Source: an uncultured Lachnospiraceae bacterium (GTDB lineage: Bacteria; Bacillota; Clostridia; Lachnospirales; Lachnospiraceae). Taken from it: 64,000 nucleotides of DNA. This document shows, piece after piece, positions 8,668-16,174 of the stretch. Made by a program: the position numbers and the translations under genes. A model generated the notes under the pieces. That model worked only from the letters and a program-made list of their open reading frames with translations. It was not told the origin of the DNA and ran no database searches. The stretch spans positions 1 to 64,000 of the forward strand of contig CAMGZH010000001.1 in the NCBI GenBank assembly GCA_946182825.1. Reading direction: 5' to 3'. Within the stretch, counting starts at the first letter, position 1, and each line of letters starts with the position of its first letter.

Positions 8668-9239
8668 GAAAAAATATCATCTTAATCGGACTTCTTCTTC
8701 TGACAATTATGTTTACGGGATGTAAGCCGCTAGAAAAGATTATGTATCCAACAAAACGAAGCTATGAATTCGACAGGATTGCAGATCAGTTGGTCAAGGA
8801 TATGAATCAGAAGAATAATAAGGATCTGGTAAAGTATTTTGCTAAGGATGTGCGAAGCAAGTATGGAACAGATGAAATCATACAGGAACTGGAAAAGATG
8901 GAGGCTTATATTGGTACGATTAAAAAGTATAATCTTGAGGAAGGTGGAAAATCAGGACATCGAGGTGGTCTTGGAGAAACGATTGTTAACTGGGAATTTG
9001 TTTTTTACACAGATAAAGGAATTTATCTGGCGCATGTCAACTGGAGTGATGGAGATGATCGTAAAGGAATAAAAAATAAACGATACAGAGATACGCAGGG
9101 AATAGAGCGGATGGGAGCCTACGCGAAAGATCTTGTATATGATAAAAACGGAAAAATCATTGATCCGTACTTGACGAGTAGTTTGGCAGCAATTGATTTT
9201 CCGGTACAGTATCCAAATTCAGATAGACCAAGGGATTAG
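8664..9239 (+). CDS. DUF5104-like lipoprotein, copy 1 (likely immunity protein)
   Basis: This 191-residue protein starts at a TTG that overlaps the effector stop, with a GTGAGG site eight bases upstream. A longer in-frame ATG at 8634 would run into the effector and lacks support. It has a signal peptide with lipobox FTGC, so it is anchored outside the membrane. All five copies in this array share YPTKRSY near the N-terminus, SGHRGGLGET in the middle and an aspartate-rich WSDGDD segment. Recognition as DUF5104-like is from memory. Immunity to the DUF4474-like effector is inferred from overlap and tandem repetition. Confidence 0.75.
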   Translation: MRKNIILIGLLLLTIMFTGCKPLEKIMYPTKRSYEFDRIADQLVKDMNQKNNKDLVKYFAKDVRSKYGTDEIIQELEKMEAYIGTIKKYNLEEGGKSGHRGGLGETIVNWEFVFYTDKGIYLAHVNWSDGDDRKGIKNKRYRDTQGIERMGAYAKDLVYDKNGKIIDPYLTSSLAAIDFPVQYPNSDRPRD

Positions 9240-9267
9240 CCATAATTACGTCTGAGTGACTTTAAAT

Positions 9268-9387
9268 CGAGAGTATTATTTTGATTCGCAGGAACAGGCG
9301 GATGCGTTTGTAGAAGGTGTAAATAATAAAAGGATGGAGCTTAGATGCGAGAAATTGGGCGAGGGAAAAGTGAAGGTAATCTATTGA
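9268..9387 (+). pseudogene. Remnant of the effector C-terminus (last ~38 codons), copy A
   Basis: Reading in frame to the TGA at 9385-9387 gives YYFDSQEQADAF, then EGKVKVIY and stop, matching the extreme C-terminus of the effector encoded at 7552-8667 (YFDSQEQADAF...DGKVRVIY). There is no start codon of its own. As in the intact gene, its stop overlaps the TTG start of the following lipoprotein. Confidence 0.8.
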
Positions 9388-9920
9388 AGAAAAAATTAAA
9401 AGTAATCGTTGGGATACTTCTGGTGGCAATTTTAGCGACTTCTTGTAGAAAGGATAATTTTTATTCTAAGCGTAGTAATAATTTTGAATGGATTGAAGGT
9501 AAACTGGTCAAAGATTTAGATCGTCGGAACAATGAGGATTTAGTTTCATATTTTGCAGTTAATATACAAAAACAGTATGGTAAAAAGGAAATACAAAGTG
9601 AACTGTTCAATGCGGAGAAAGAGCTTGGAAAAATAAGAAAGTATCGGGTAAAAGAGCGAGGATATTCTGGACATCGAGGTGGACTGGGTGAGACGGTAAC
9701 AACTTGGGAAATAAAAATGGATACCGACCGAGGAATCTTTTTTGTTTATGTTAACTGGAGTGATGGAGATGATCGCAAAGGAATGGATGATAAGCGTTAT
9801 CGTGACACACAAGGAATTAAAAATTTAACGATTTATTCAGAAGATTTTAGAACGAGTGAAAAATTAGAGGAACTGTATAAAGTTGATTTCCCAGTCTTAT
9901 ATCCGGGAATCCAACGATAG
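9384..9920 (+). CDS. DUF5104-like lipoprotein, copy 2
   Basis: The start is taken as TTG 9384, overlapping the stop of the upstream effector remnant, rather than the longer in-frame ATG at 9345. The 178 residues have a signal peptide with a lipobox ending in Cys (ATSC), the SGHRGGLGET core and the DFPVLYPGI C-terminus. The gene is more AT-rich than the flanking effector. The YPTKRSY motif is reduced to YSKRSN in this copy. Confidence 0.78.
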   Translation: MKKKLKVIVGILLVAILATSCRKDNFYSKRSNNFEWIEGKLVKDLDRRNNEDLVSYFAVNIQKQYGKKEIQSELFNAEKELGKIRKYRVKERGYSGHRGGLGETVTTWEIKMDTDRGIFFVYVNWSDGDDRKGMDDKRYRDTQGIKNLTIYSEDFRTSEKLEELYKVDFPVLYPGIQR

Positions 9921-9939
9921 GGAAAGACAAAGGAAGATA

Positions 9940-10203
9940 ATGACAATATCCTTTTTCCTGATCGACACTTCCACAGGTGAATCTATGACCAATGACACAG
10001 CAGATTACGCCAAGGATGGGGATCACTTCTGGAACCTGATGATCCGAACGGATGACGGGCATGAGAAGGAAAATCTGATCCAGGAGAGTGTGTTGTATTT
10101 TGACTCGGAAGAGCAGGCAAGAGCATTTATCAATGGAGCGAAAGAGAAAAAGAAGATTTCTTGTGAGCTTTTGGGCGAGGGAAAGGTTAAGGTGTTCTAT
10201 TGA
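9940..10203 (+). CDS. Orphan DUF4474-like C-terminal fragment, copy B (possibly still translated)
   Basis: From ATG 9940, preceded by AAAGGAAG, this 87-residue frame reproduces about the last 80 residues of the effector at 7552-8667 (LIDTSTGESM, KDGDHFWNLMIRTDDGHEKE, VLYFDS). Protein identity is very high while many third codon positions differ, which suggests selection on the protein rather than a fresh duplication. It ends with the same TTGA overlap into the next lipoprotein. It may be a small orphan module kept for recombination with the full effector, or a pseudogene. Confidence 0.6.
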   Translation: MTISFFLIDTSTGESMTNDTADYAKDGDHFWNLMIRTDDGHEKENLIQESVLYFDSEEQARAFINGAKEKKKISCELLGEGKVKVFY

Positions 10204-10742
10204 AAAAAGAACTAATTGTTGTAGGATTTTGTAGTCTTGTGATTTTTATTACAGGCTGTAGTAGATTAGAAAAAATCTTTTATCCAACGAAAAGGAGTTA
10301 TGAGTTTAGAAAAGTGGTATCCACCCTTGTAAAGGACATGGATGAGAGAGACAACAAAGATCTGGTTTCATATTTTGCGGTAGATGTACGCAAAAAATAT
10401 AGGGCATCTGAAATTGAAAAAGAGTTAGGAAAGGCGGAAAAAGGACTTGGAAAGATTAGAGGATATAAAGAAGTTGATCACGGATACTCTGGTCATCGAG
10501 GAGGAGTGGGAGAGACTGTAACAACTTGGGAGTTAACAGTTGATACAGATCAGGGAACCTACCTTGTATATATTAATTGGAGTAATGGAGATGATCGGAA
10601 AGGAACGAACAATAGTCTTTATCGGGATACTCAGGGGATAGAGGATTTTACAATTTATTCTAAAGAATTTAAAAGTTATGAAAATTTAGAACAGCTATAC
10701 AAAGTTGATTTTCCGGTTTTATATCCGGGCATCCAAAGATAG
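10200..10742 (+). CDS. DUF5104-like lipoprotein, copy 3
   Basis: This 180-residue protein starts at a TTG overlapping the stop of the orphan effector fragment. It has a signal peptide with lipobox ITGC, then YPTKRSYEF, SGHRGGVGET, WSNGDD and DFPVLYPGI. It is closest to copies 1 and 2 and retains the RDTQGI segment that copies 4 and 5 lack. The role is inferred to be immunity, as for the other members of the array. Confidence 0.8.
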   Translation: MKKELIVVGFCSLVIFITGCSRLEKIFYPTKRSYEFRKVVSTLVKDMDERDNKDLVSYFAVDVRKKYRASEIEKELGKAEKGLGKIRGYKEVDHGYSGHRGGVGETVTTWELTVDTDQGTYLVYINWSNGDDRKGTNNSLYRDTQGIEDFTIYSKEFKSYENLEQLYKVDFPVLYPGIQR

Positions 10743-10763
10743 TTTTAAGTCGGTGAAAAGGCC

Positions 10764-10793
10764 GGAGTGGAAGACGTGGAGGTGATTGCTTGA
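10764..10793 (+). pseudogene. Vestige of the effector's last codons, copy C
   Basis: Ten codons ending in TGA, which overlaps the next TTG start, read GVEDVEVIA, weakly reminiscent of the effector tail GDGKVRVIY. On its own it would be unconvincing. It counts only because every other lipoprotein gene of the array has a clearer version at the same place. Confidence 0.35.
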
Positions 10794-11329
10794 GAAGAAA
10801 ATATATAGTCCTGGCAGGAATTATGCTGATTGCAATGATACTTTCCGGATGTAAGCCGCTGGAGAAGATGTTATATCCGACAAAGCGGAGCTACAATTTT
10901 AATCAGGTGGTAGACAGAATAGTAGATGACTTGGACAACAGGAATAACAGAGATCTTGCGTCATATTTCACAATAAAAGTACGAAAGCAGTACGGGACAA
11001 AAAATATAATACAAGAATTGCAAAATGCGGAGAAAGGGCTTGGGAAAATACAAAAATATCATGCAGAGGAAACCGGTGGTTCTGGTCATCGAGGTGGTCT
11101 GGGGGAAACCGTGAGAGCATGGGAAATTATATTGGATATGAATCAGGGAAGGTACTATGTAAATATAAATTGGTGTGAGGGAGATAATAGCGAAGGAAAT
11201 CGACTTATGCGAGAAACAGAAGGCATTAAAAATATAAAGATATATTCCGAGGAGTACAACAATTCTGAGGGATTAGATCAATTTATTAATGTAGATTTTC
11301 CTGTTTTATATCCGGGAATCAAGAGGTAA
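10790..11329 (+). CDS. DUF5104-like lipoprotein, copy 4
   Basis: This 179-residue protein has a TTG start with a GGAGGTG site. Lipobox LSGC, YPTKRSYNF, SGHRGGLGET and DFPVLYPGIKR are present. It shares with copy 5 a shortened central loop (WCEGDN / WSSGDN) and a nearly identical C-terminal block with EEYNNSEGLDQFINVDFP, so copies 4 and 5 are the closest pair and probably arose by the latest duplication. Confidence 0.8.
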   Translation: MRRKYIVLAGIMLIAMILSGCKPLEKMLYPTKRSYNFNQVVDRIVDDLDNRNNRDLASYFTIKVRKQYGTKNIIQELQNAEKGLGKIQKYHAEETGGSGHRGGLGETVRAWEIILDMNQGRYYVNINWCEGDNSEGNRLMRETEGIKNIKIYSEEYNNSEGLDQFINVDFPVLYPGIKR

Positions 11330-11364
11330 CGAATAAAAGGAGTCCACTCAAATGTGAAAAGGTA

Positions 11365-11394
11365 GGTTATGGAAAAGTGAGGGAAATATATTGA
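11365..11394 (+). pseudogene. Vestige of the effector's last codons, copy D
   Basis: Ten codons ending in TGA read GYGKVREIY, closely matching the effector tail GDGKVRVIY. The stop overlaps the TTG start of the fifth lipoprotein, preserving the junction found at the intact effector. Confidence 0.6.
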
Positions 11395-11930
11395 GAAGGG
11401 TGTCTGCCCTGTTAGTAGGGATTAGTATGACAGTGAGCGTATTTGCAGGTTGTAGTAGGATAGATAAAATTTTATATCCAACAAAGAGAAGTTATGGTTT
11501 TAACGAGATTGAGAAACAAGTAATAAGTGATCTGGAAAAAGGAAGAAATAAAGAACTTGTATCATATTTTGCTATTGATATAAGAAAAAAGTATGGAACG
11601 AAAGAAATAATGAAAGAGTTGAAAAATGCAGAAGATGGTCTGGGAGAGGTAAGAGATTTTCATTCAGAAGAAATTGGTAAATCTGGTCATCGAGGTGGAT
11701 TGGGTGAAACCATAACGACGTGGGAAACAAGACTTGATACGGATCAGGGAAAGTTTTATGCAATCGTTAGTTGGAGTAGTGGCGACAACAGTAAAGATGA
11801 AAAACTTGAACGTGAGACGGAAGGCTTAAAAAATCTAATGCTATTTTCCGAGGAATATAATAATTCCGAAGGATTAGATCAATTTATTAATGTAGATTTC
11901 CCTGTTTTATACCCCGGAATCAAGAGGTAG
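11391..11930 (+). CDS. DUF5104-like lipoprotein, copy 5
   Basis: This 179-residue protein has a TTG start overlapping the vestigial stop, preceded by GTGAGGG. Lipobox FAGC, YPTKRSYGF, SGHRGGLGET and the C-terminal block shared with copy 4 are present. It closes the first lipoprotein array. The next element downstream is another effector fragment followed by a different lipoprotein family. Confidence 0.8.
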   Translation: MRRVSALLVGISMTVSVFAGCSRIDKILYPTKRSYGFNEIEKQVISDLEKGRNKELVSYFAIDIRKKYGTKEIMKELKNAEDGLGEVRDFHSEEIGKSGHRGGLGETITTWETRLDTDQGKFYAIVSWSSGDNSKDEKLERETEGLKNLMLFSEEYNNSEGLDQFINVDFPVLYPGIKR

Positions 11931-11941
11931 AGTCTAACGAC

Positions 11942-12030
11942 ATGCCTACGGTTCTGGAGTCTGATGATTCGGACGGATGATGGACATGAGAAGGAGAACC
12001 TGACCCAGGAGAGTGTGCTGTATTTTGCTT
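11942..12030 (+). pseudogene. Internally deleted effector fragment, copy E
   Basis: ATGCCTACGGTTCTG at 11942-11956 matches the intact effector at 8315-8329. The sequence then jumps to a stretch almost identical in DNA to the effector around 8502-8570 (LMIRTDDGHEKENLTQESV). The near-identity in DNA, unlike copy B, points to recent duplication or gene conversion with an internal deletion. It is in frame with the following lipoprotein, so automated tools may wrongly extend that gene upstream. Confidence 0.7.
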
Positions 12031-12059
12031 CACAGGCAAGATGGAAAGGGAGTAGGACG

Positions 12060-12713
12060 ATGATAAGAAAAAGGCTGGGACTGGCGCTGTTATTGCTGGC
12101 AGCAGTGGGAACCGGCCTTATGGGCTGCGGAACAGTAAGGCCGACAAAGAAAACAGCAGGAGCCATGGTACAAAAGCAGTTGTACAAAAAGTATGGAATT
12201 AAAACAGAAGTGGATAAGGTCTATGAGGAAAGTGGAAGCCAGCTGTTCGACCGATCCACCTACCAGGTGGAACTACACCTGAAAGGGAAAAAGGATAAGG
12301 CATTTCGTGCGGCAGTGAAGGTGGATGGTTCAAAGTATATGGATGATTACAGCAGGCTGATCTACCAGCCGAAGTACGAGAAGATGGTGCAAGAGGAACT
12401 TGATCAGCTGCCGGAATATCCGGCGACCGTTGACTTTAGTTACTTGATGATTGAAGAAAACTATACGAAGCCGTCGGATTGGAAAAAGTATCTAAAAAAA
12501 TCGGTAAATGTTTTTGTGGAGTTTACGGCACCATCCGATGAGACGAAGGAAAAAATAGCAAAGAAAATGACCCCTTTTTTGAAAAAATTACGGGAACTTG
12601 GTTTTTCTACATCAATTGAAGTACAGCAAAATAGAAAGAAAATTCTTGTAGTGTCGTCTGCACCGGATACAAGGGAAATTGGTTATGACGAAATGTTGAG
12701 ATGGTTTCGATAG
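12060..12713 (+). CDS. Tandem lipoprotein family 2, copy 1 (possible lipase immunity)
   Basis: The start is ATG 12060 behind GGGAGTAGG. An upstream in-frame ATG at 11964 lies inside an effector fragment and would spoil the signal peptide. The 217 residues have lipobox LMGC, then GTVRPTKKTAGAMVQKQLY and TEVDKV. I do not recognise the family. The protein would sit on the outer face of the membrane. Three copies directly precede a reverse-order lipase gene, so by analogy with the lipoprotein TilA that protects S. aureus from TslA, an immunity role is inferred. Confidence 0.7.
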   Translation: MIRKRLGLALLLLAAVGTGLMGCGTVRPTKKTAGAMVQKQLYKKYGIKTEVDKVYEESGSQLFDRSTYQVELHLKGKKDKAFRAAVKVDGSKYMDDYSRLIYQPKYEKMVQEELDQLPEYPATVDFSYLMIEENYTKPSDWKKYLKKSVNVFVEFTAPSDETKEKIAKKMTPFLKKLRELGFSTSIEVQQNRKKILVVSSAPDTREIGYDEMLRWFR

Positions 12714-12772
12714 ATAAAAGATAGGGGAGTAAAACGATGAAAAGAAAGACAATCGGTTTCGTTATGCTTCTG
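12661..12772 (+). repeat. 112-bp perfect direct repeat, first copy
   Basis: Bases 12661-12772 and 13341-13452 look identical, offset by 680. Each covers the end of one lipoprotein gene, the spacer and the first codons of the next. This marks recent duplication or gene conversion. Confidence 0.85.
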
Positions 12773-13393
12773 CTCATAACCGTTGGAACAGGCCTTATGG
12801 GCTGTGGCCGTGTAAGGCCGACAAAGCAGACAGCAGGAGCCATGGTACAAAAGGAACTGTATAGGAAGTACGGAATCGAAACAGAAGTGGATAAGGTTCA
12901 TTTGGAGAGTGGAACCTATGCTTTTTCACAGGAAGCCTATGATGTCGAACTTCATGTAAAGGGAGACAGAACCAGGAATTTCACCGCGTCTGTAACAGCT
13001 TCAGGAGATTCCTATGTCGATAATTACAGCAAACTAATTTATGGTGGGAGATTGGAAAGAATTGTGAAGGATCAAATTGACAAAATAGACGGTTATTCGG
13101 CTGAGTATCAGCTGAGTTATCATATGATTGAAGCTGCATATACAAGGAAAGATGATTGGAAAAAATATATTCTTGATGCAAAGGTTGGGGCGGATGTGAC
13201 TCTGACGGCACCATCCGATGAGACGAAGGAAAAAATAGCAAAGGAAATGACTCCGTTTTTGAAAAAACTACGCAAAACGGGGTTTTCGGCTTCTATAACA
13301 GTCTATCAAGACGATAAAAAGATTCTTTTTGCAGCATCTTCACCGGATACAAGGGAAATTGGTTATGACGAAATGTTGAGATGGTTTCGATAG
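12737..13393 (+). CDS. Tandem lipoprotein family 2, copy 2
   Basis: This 218-residue protein has lipobox LMGC and RVRPTKQTAGAMVQKELY. The central third (VKGDRTRNFTASV and following) is diverged from copies 1 and 3, while the C-terminus (SPDTREIGYDEMLRWFR) matches copy 1. It starts at ATG after AGGGGAG and is spaced 23 bases from both neighbours. Variation in the middle with conserved ends is what would be expected if the middle contacts different effector variants. Confidence 0.72.
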   Translation: MKRKTIGFVMLLLITVGTGLMGCGRVRPTKQTAGAMVQKELYRKYGIETEVDKVHLESGTYAFSQEAYDVELHVKGDRTRNFTASVTASGDSYVDNYSKLIYGGRLERIVKDQIDKIDGYSAEYQLSYHMIEAAYTRKDDWKKYILDAKVGADVTLTAPSDETKEKIAKEMTPFLKKLRKTGFSASITVYQDDKKILFAASSPDTREIGYDEMLRWFR

Positions 13394-13452
13394 ATAAAAG
13401 ATAGGGGAGTAAAACGATGAAAAGAAAGACAATCGGTTTCGTTATGCTTCTG
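13341..13452 (+). repeat. 112-bp perfect direct repeat, second copy
   Basis: This is the second copy of the repeat beginning at 12661. Immediately after base 13452 the two copies diverge (TGA vs TGC). Confidence 0.85.
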
Positions 13453-14079
13453 ATCATAACCGTTGGGACAGGGCTTATGGGCTGCGGAACAGTAAGGCCG
13501 ACAAAGCAGACAGCAGGAGCCATGGTACAAAAGCAGCTGTACAAAAAGTATGGAATTAAAACAGAAGTGGATAAGGTCTATGAGGAAAGTGGAAGCCAGC
13601 TGTTCGACCGATCCACCTACCAGGTGGAACTACACCTGAAAGGGAAAATGGATAAGGCATTTCGTGCGGCAGTGAAGGTGGATGGATCTAAGTATATAGA
13701 TGATTACAGTAAGCTGATCTATCAGCCGAAGTACGAGAAGATGGTGCAGGAGGAACTTGATAAGCTGCCGGAATATCCGGCGACCGTTGACTTTCATTAC
13801 CTGATGGTTGAGGAAAACTATACGAAACCTTCCGATTGGAAGAAATACTTAAAAAAAGCGGTGAATGTTAGTGTGGAATTTACCGTTCCAGCGGATACAA
13901 CGAAGGAGGAGATAGCAAGGAGAATGACGCTTTTTTTGAAAGAACTGAGAACGTTTGGTTTCACAGCATCGATTGGAGTGCAGCAAAATGGACAGGAAAT
14001 TCTCGGAGTAGTGTCGGCTCCGGATTTGCGACCAATCGATTATGAAGAGATGCTAAAGGAGTTAAAAAGGAATGTGTAA
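13417..14079 (+). CDS. Tandem lipoprotein family 2, copy 3
   Basis: This 220-residue protein has lipobox LMGC. Its first codons and leader match copy 2, its next 150 bases or so match copy 1 almost exactly (about 13522-13630 against 12182-12290), and its last 50 residues match neither closely (DLRPIDYEEMLKELKRNV). It is therefore a mosaic. It is followed 51 bases later by the reverse-order lipase. Confidence 0.72.
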   Translation: MKRKTIGFVMLLIITVGTGLMGCGTVRPTKQTAGAMVQKQLYKKYGIKTEVDKVYEESGSQLFDRSTYQVELHLKGKMDKAFRAAVKVDGSKYIDDYSKLIYQPKYEKMVQEELDKLPEYPATVDFHYLMVEENYTKPSDWKKYLKKAVNVSVEFTVPADTTKEEIARRMTLFLKELRTFGFTASIGVQQNGQEILGVVSAPDLRPIDYEEMLKELKRNV

Positions 14080-14130
14080 AGCAGAGGTAGTATAAAGACA
14101 TAGAATATTTATTTTGGGGAGAAATATAAC

Positions 14131-15861
14131 ATGGATGCAACAATGAATTTTTTTGACGGATGGATAAATGATCCGGAGGATAAGGATAAGCCCGAACTGG
14201 CATATTATGCCAAAAGTAGCAGGGAGCCTTTGACTGCAGATAATTATACGGAAGAGGATGCGGCAGTATTAAGTAATCTGGCTTATACAAAGTTTGAAAA
14301 GAATGAGGATATCATGAATGGGACATACGATCCTCATATGACAATTTCTGAATATGCGAAAAATATGGAAAAATATACAAGGGATAAAGATGAAACAAGT
14401 TTTCTGGAGAGTGTAGCGAATTCACAACGCTATGCAAACTGTGAAATTGGTGATTTTAAAAGTACCTATTCCCATTATACAAATGACGCAGATATTCAAA
14501 AATATGACTCGCAGTTTGCGGCTTTTACAGTGAAGGTAGGGGACGATAAGATTGTTGCCATGCGTGGCACCGATGGTAATGCCTCCGCCTGGAGAGAAGA
14601 TTTTAACCTGTTAAATGAAGATGCGAAGGGAACACAGTCCCAGCGGGATGCAGCAGAATATGTGAAACATACGGCGGATGGTATGAAGGGCAGTGATGGT
14701 CATATTATGATTGCCGGTCATTCCAAGGGTGGTAACAATGCTGTTTCATCTTATATTATGAATGGTTCCGATGTGAGAAACCGTGTCAGCAGGATTGATA
14801 ATCTGGACGGACCGGGATTCAATGAAACCATGCGGCAGGCATATAAGGACGGATATTCAGAGCTGGGAGATAAGCTTTACAATACGTATCCGAAGGACAG
14901 CTTGATTGGTCAGCTGTTAAATAATAATCCGGGATCGAATAAGTTTGTGGATTCCAATGTCCGTGACGGCTTTGAAAAAGCGGGAATCGGTGGAGAACAT
15001 GATTTGAATTCCTGGCAGTTATCCGGGGATGGAAGAAATGGAACGGCTTCCCACTTCGTAGAGAAAAAGAAAGGAACCTTTGCGGATGTTCTTGACCGCG
15101 GTTTGGATGATACTGTCCGCAACATGCCTTATAAGGATCGTCAAAACTTATATAACGCCATTAATACCATGCGTATTCCGGAGATGATTGGAGGAACGGC
15201 AGACGCCAAGGATGTTCTGAATGGATTTGTTCATATGTCAGCGGAACAGCAGAAACTGGTAGGAACGACACTTCTTGCAATTGCGGCAAATTCAACAGGT
15301 GAATATATCGGGGAGGTCAAAGCATATTGGGCAGATAAGGGAGAGAAAGTCAAAAAGTTCTGTGATGATGCAGCTAAGAAGATGGAAAAGCTTGCAAAGA
15401 AAGCAAAGGATGGAATGAAGGACCTTTGGAATCAAGCGAGAGAGCAGGTGAAAGCGATTGGGAAAAAGGCCAAGCATTATGCCGACAAGCTTGGCAAGGG
15501 AGCTAAGGATCTGTGGAAAAAGGCGGGCTCTCTTGTTGACAAGACAACGGGTAAGACAGCACATGGTGCAACCGTAAGTACAGCCGCTCACTGCAACTTT
15601 CGGGTTGATGCCGGTCGGCTTGGAAATACCATAGGGCAGATGGATGCCATAGAAGGAAAAATCAAGGATTCCAATAGGCAGCTGACCCGTATTATGAGTC
15701 AGGTGGATCGACGAATGTTGATGGACTGTATGGATGCCGTAAAGGAAGTACAGAAGGATCTGCAGAATGAGGCAACAGCCTGTGATGACTTGGGAGAGGC
15801 TTTGCGCAAGATCAAATCGTTGTATGAGACATCCGAGATGAACCTTGCTGGACAGGCGTAA
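14131..15861 (+). CDS. Type VII lipase effector with reversed domain order (TslA-like)
   Basis: The 576 residues begin with an alpha/beta-hydrolase of the DUF2974/lipase-3 type (about 60-330). It has FTVKVGDDKIVAMRGTDG, the nucleophile elbow AGHSKGG with Ser near residue 198, and DNLDGPGFN. A Lys-rich amphipathic helical linker (about 385-480) follows. The last 85 residues form an ESX/LXG-like helical module that aligns with the N-terminus of the effector at 7552 (EAxxCDxLxEALxxIxxLY). Toxin first and targeting module last is the arrangement described for staphylococcal TslA, a type VII phospholipase. The ATG follows a GGGGAG site. The tandem lipoproteins upstream are probable antidotes. Confidence 0.82.
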   Translation: MDATMNFFDGWINDPEDKDKPELAYYAKSSREPLTADNYTEEDAAVLSNLAYTKFEKNEDIMNGTYDPHMTISEYAKNMEKYTRDKDETSFLESVANSQRYANCEIGDFKSTYSHYTNDADIQKYDSQFAAFTVKVGDDKIVAMRGTDGNASAWREDFNLLNEDAKGTQSQRDAAEYVKHTADGMKGSDGHIMIAGHSKGGNNAVSSYIMNGSDVRNRVSRIDNLDGPGFNETMRQAYKDGYSELGDKLYNTYPKDSLIGQLLNNNPGSNKFVDSNVRDGFEKAGIGGEHDLNSWQLSGDGRNGTASHFVEKKKGTFADVLDRGLDDTVRNMPYKDRQNLYNAINTMRIPEMIGGTADAKDVLNGFVHMSAEQQKLVGTTLLAIAANSTGEYIGEVKAYWADKGEKVKKFCDDAAKKMEKLAKKAKDGMKDLWNQAREQVKAIGKKAKHYADKLGKGAKDLWKKAGSLVDKTTGKTAHGATVSTAAHCNFRVDAGRLGNTIGQMDAIEGKIKDSNRQLTRIMSQVDRRMLMDCMDAVKEVQKDLQNEATACDDLGEALRKIKSLYETSEMNLAGQA

Positions 15862-15892
15862 TAAGGAAGAGCATTATGCAAGGAATCAGTAT

Positions 15893-16174
15893 ATGCCGGT
15901 AGAAGATCTGCCACAGTCTCCGGAGGAGGCGAAGCGGCTTGGGTGGAATAACGGTGTGGCAGATGACTGTCATCAGTTTACAGCCGGGGATGGACATAAT
16001 CAAAAGTGGGTGTCGCCTGATGGCAGGCAGGAAGCGATCTTTGATACGGATGGAGATCTTGTCACCGATCCGAGAGATTATGGAACCTACAATTTTGGAA
16101 GTCCGACAGAGAACGGCGTCGGCCACTTTATTGATGATGAGTATTTCGGTGACAGTAGGAGGCTGCGGAATTGA
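15893..16174 (+). pseudogene. Orphan polymorphic-toxin C-terminal tip (degraded)
   Basis: From ATG 15893 (AAGGAA seven bases upstream) the frame reads EEAKRLGWNNGVADDCHQFT, then WVSPDGRQEAIFD, LVTDP and YGTYNF. This is a tip I recognise from the C-termini of polymorphic toxins, where it usually continues past GHFIDD with a Trp-rich end. Here the frame loses that similarity after HFIDDE and stops soon after. No N-terminal delivery domain is attached. It sits directly after the lipase gene and before an ankyrin fragment, so it is read as a decayed displaced toxin end. Confidence 0.6.

Noticed and set aside
11964-12059. N-terminal extension of the lipoprotein at 12060
   Set aside because: The extra codons derive from an effector fragment and would place 32 residues before a clear signal peptide with its own ribosome site.
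8664-14079. Tandem lipoproteins as a phage or integrative element
   Set aside because: No integrase, transposase, attachment site or phage gene is present; duplication within an effector/immunity island explains the pattern.
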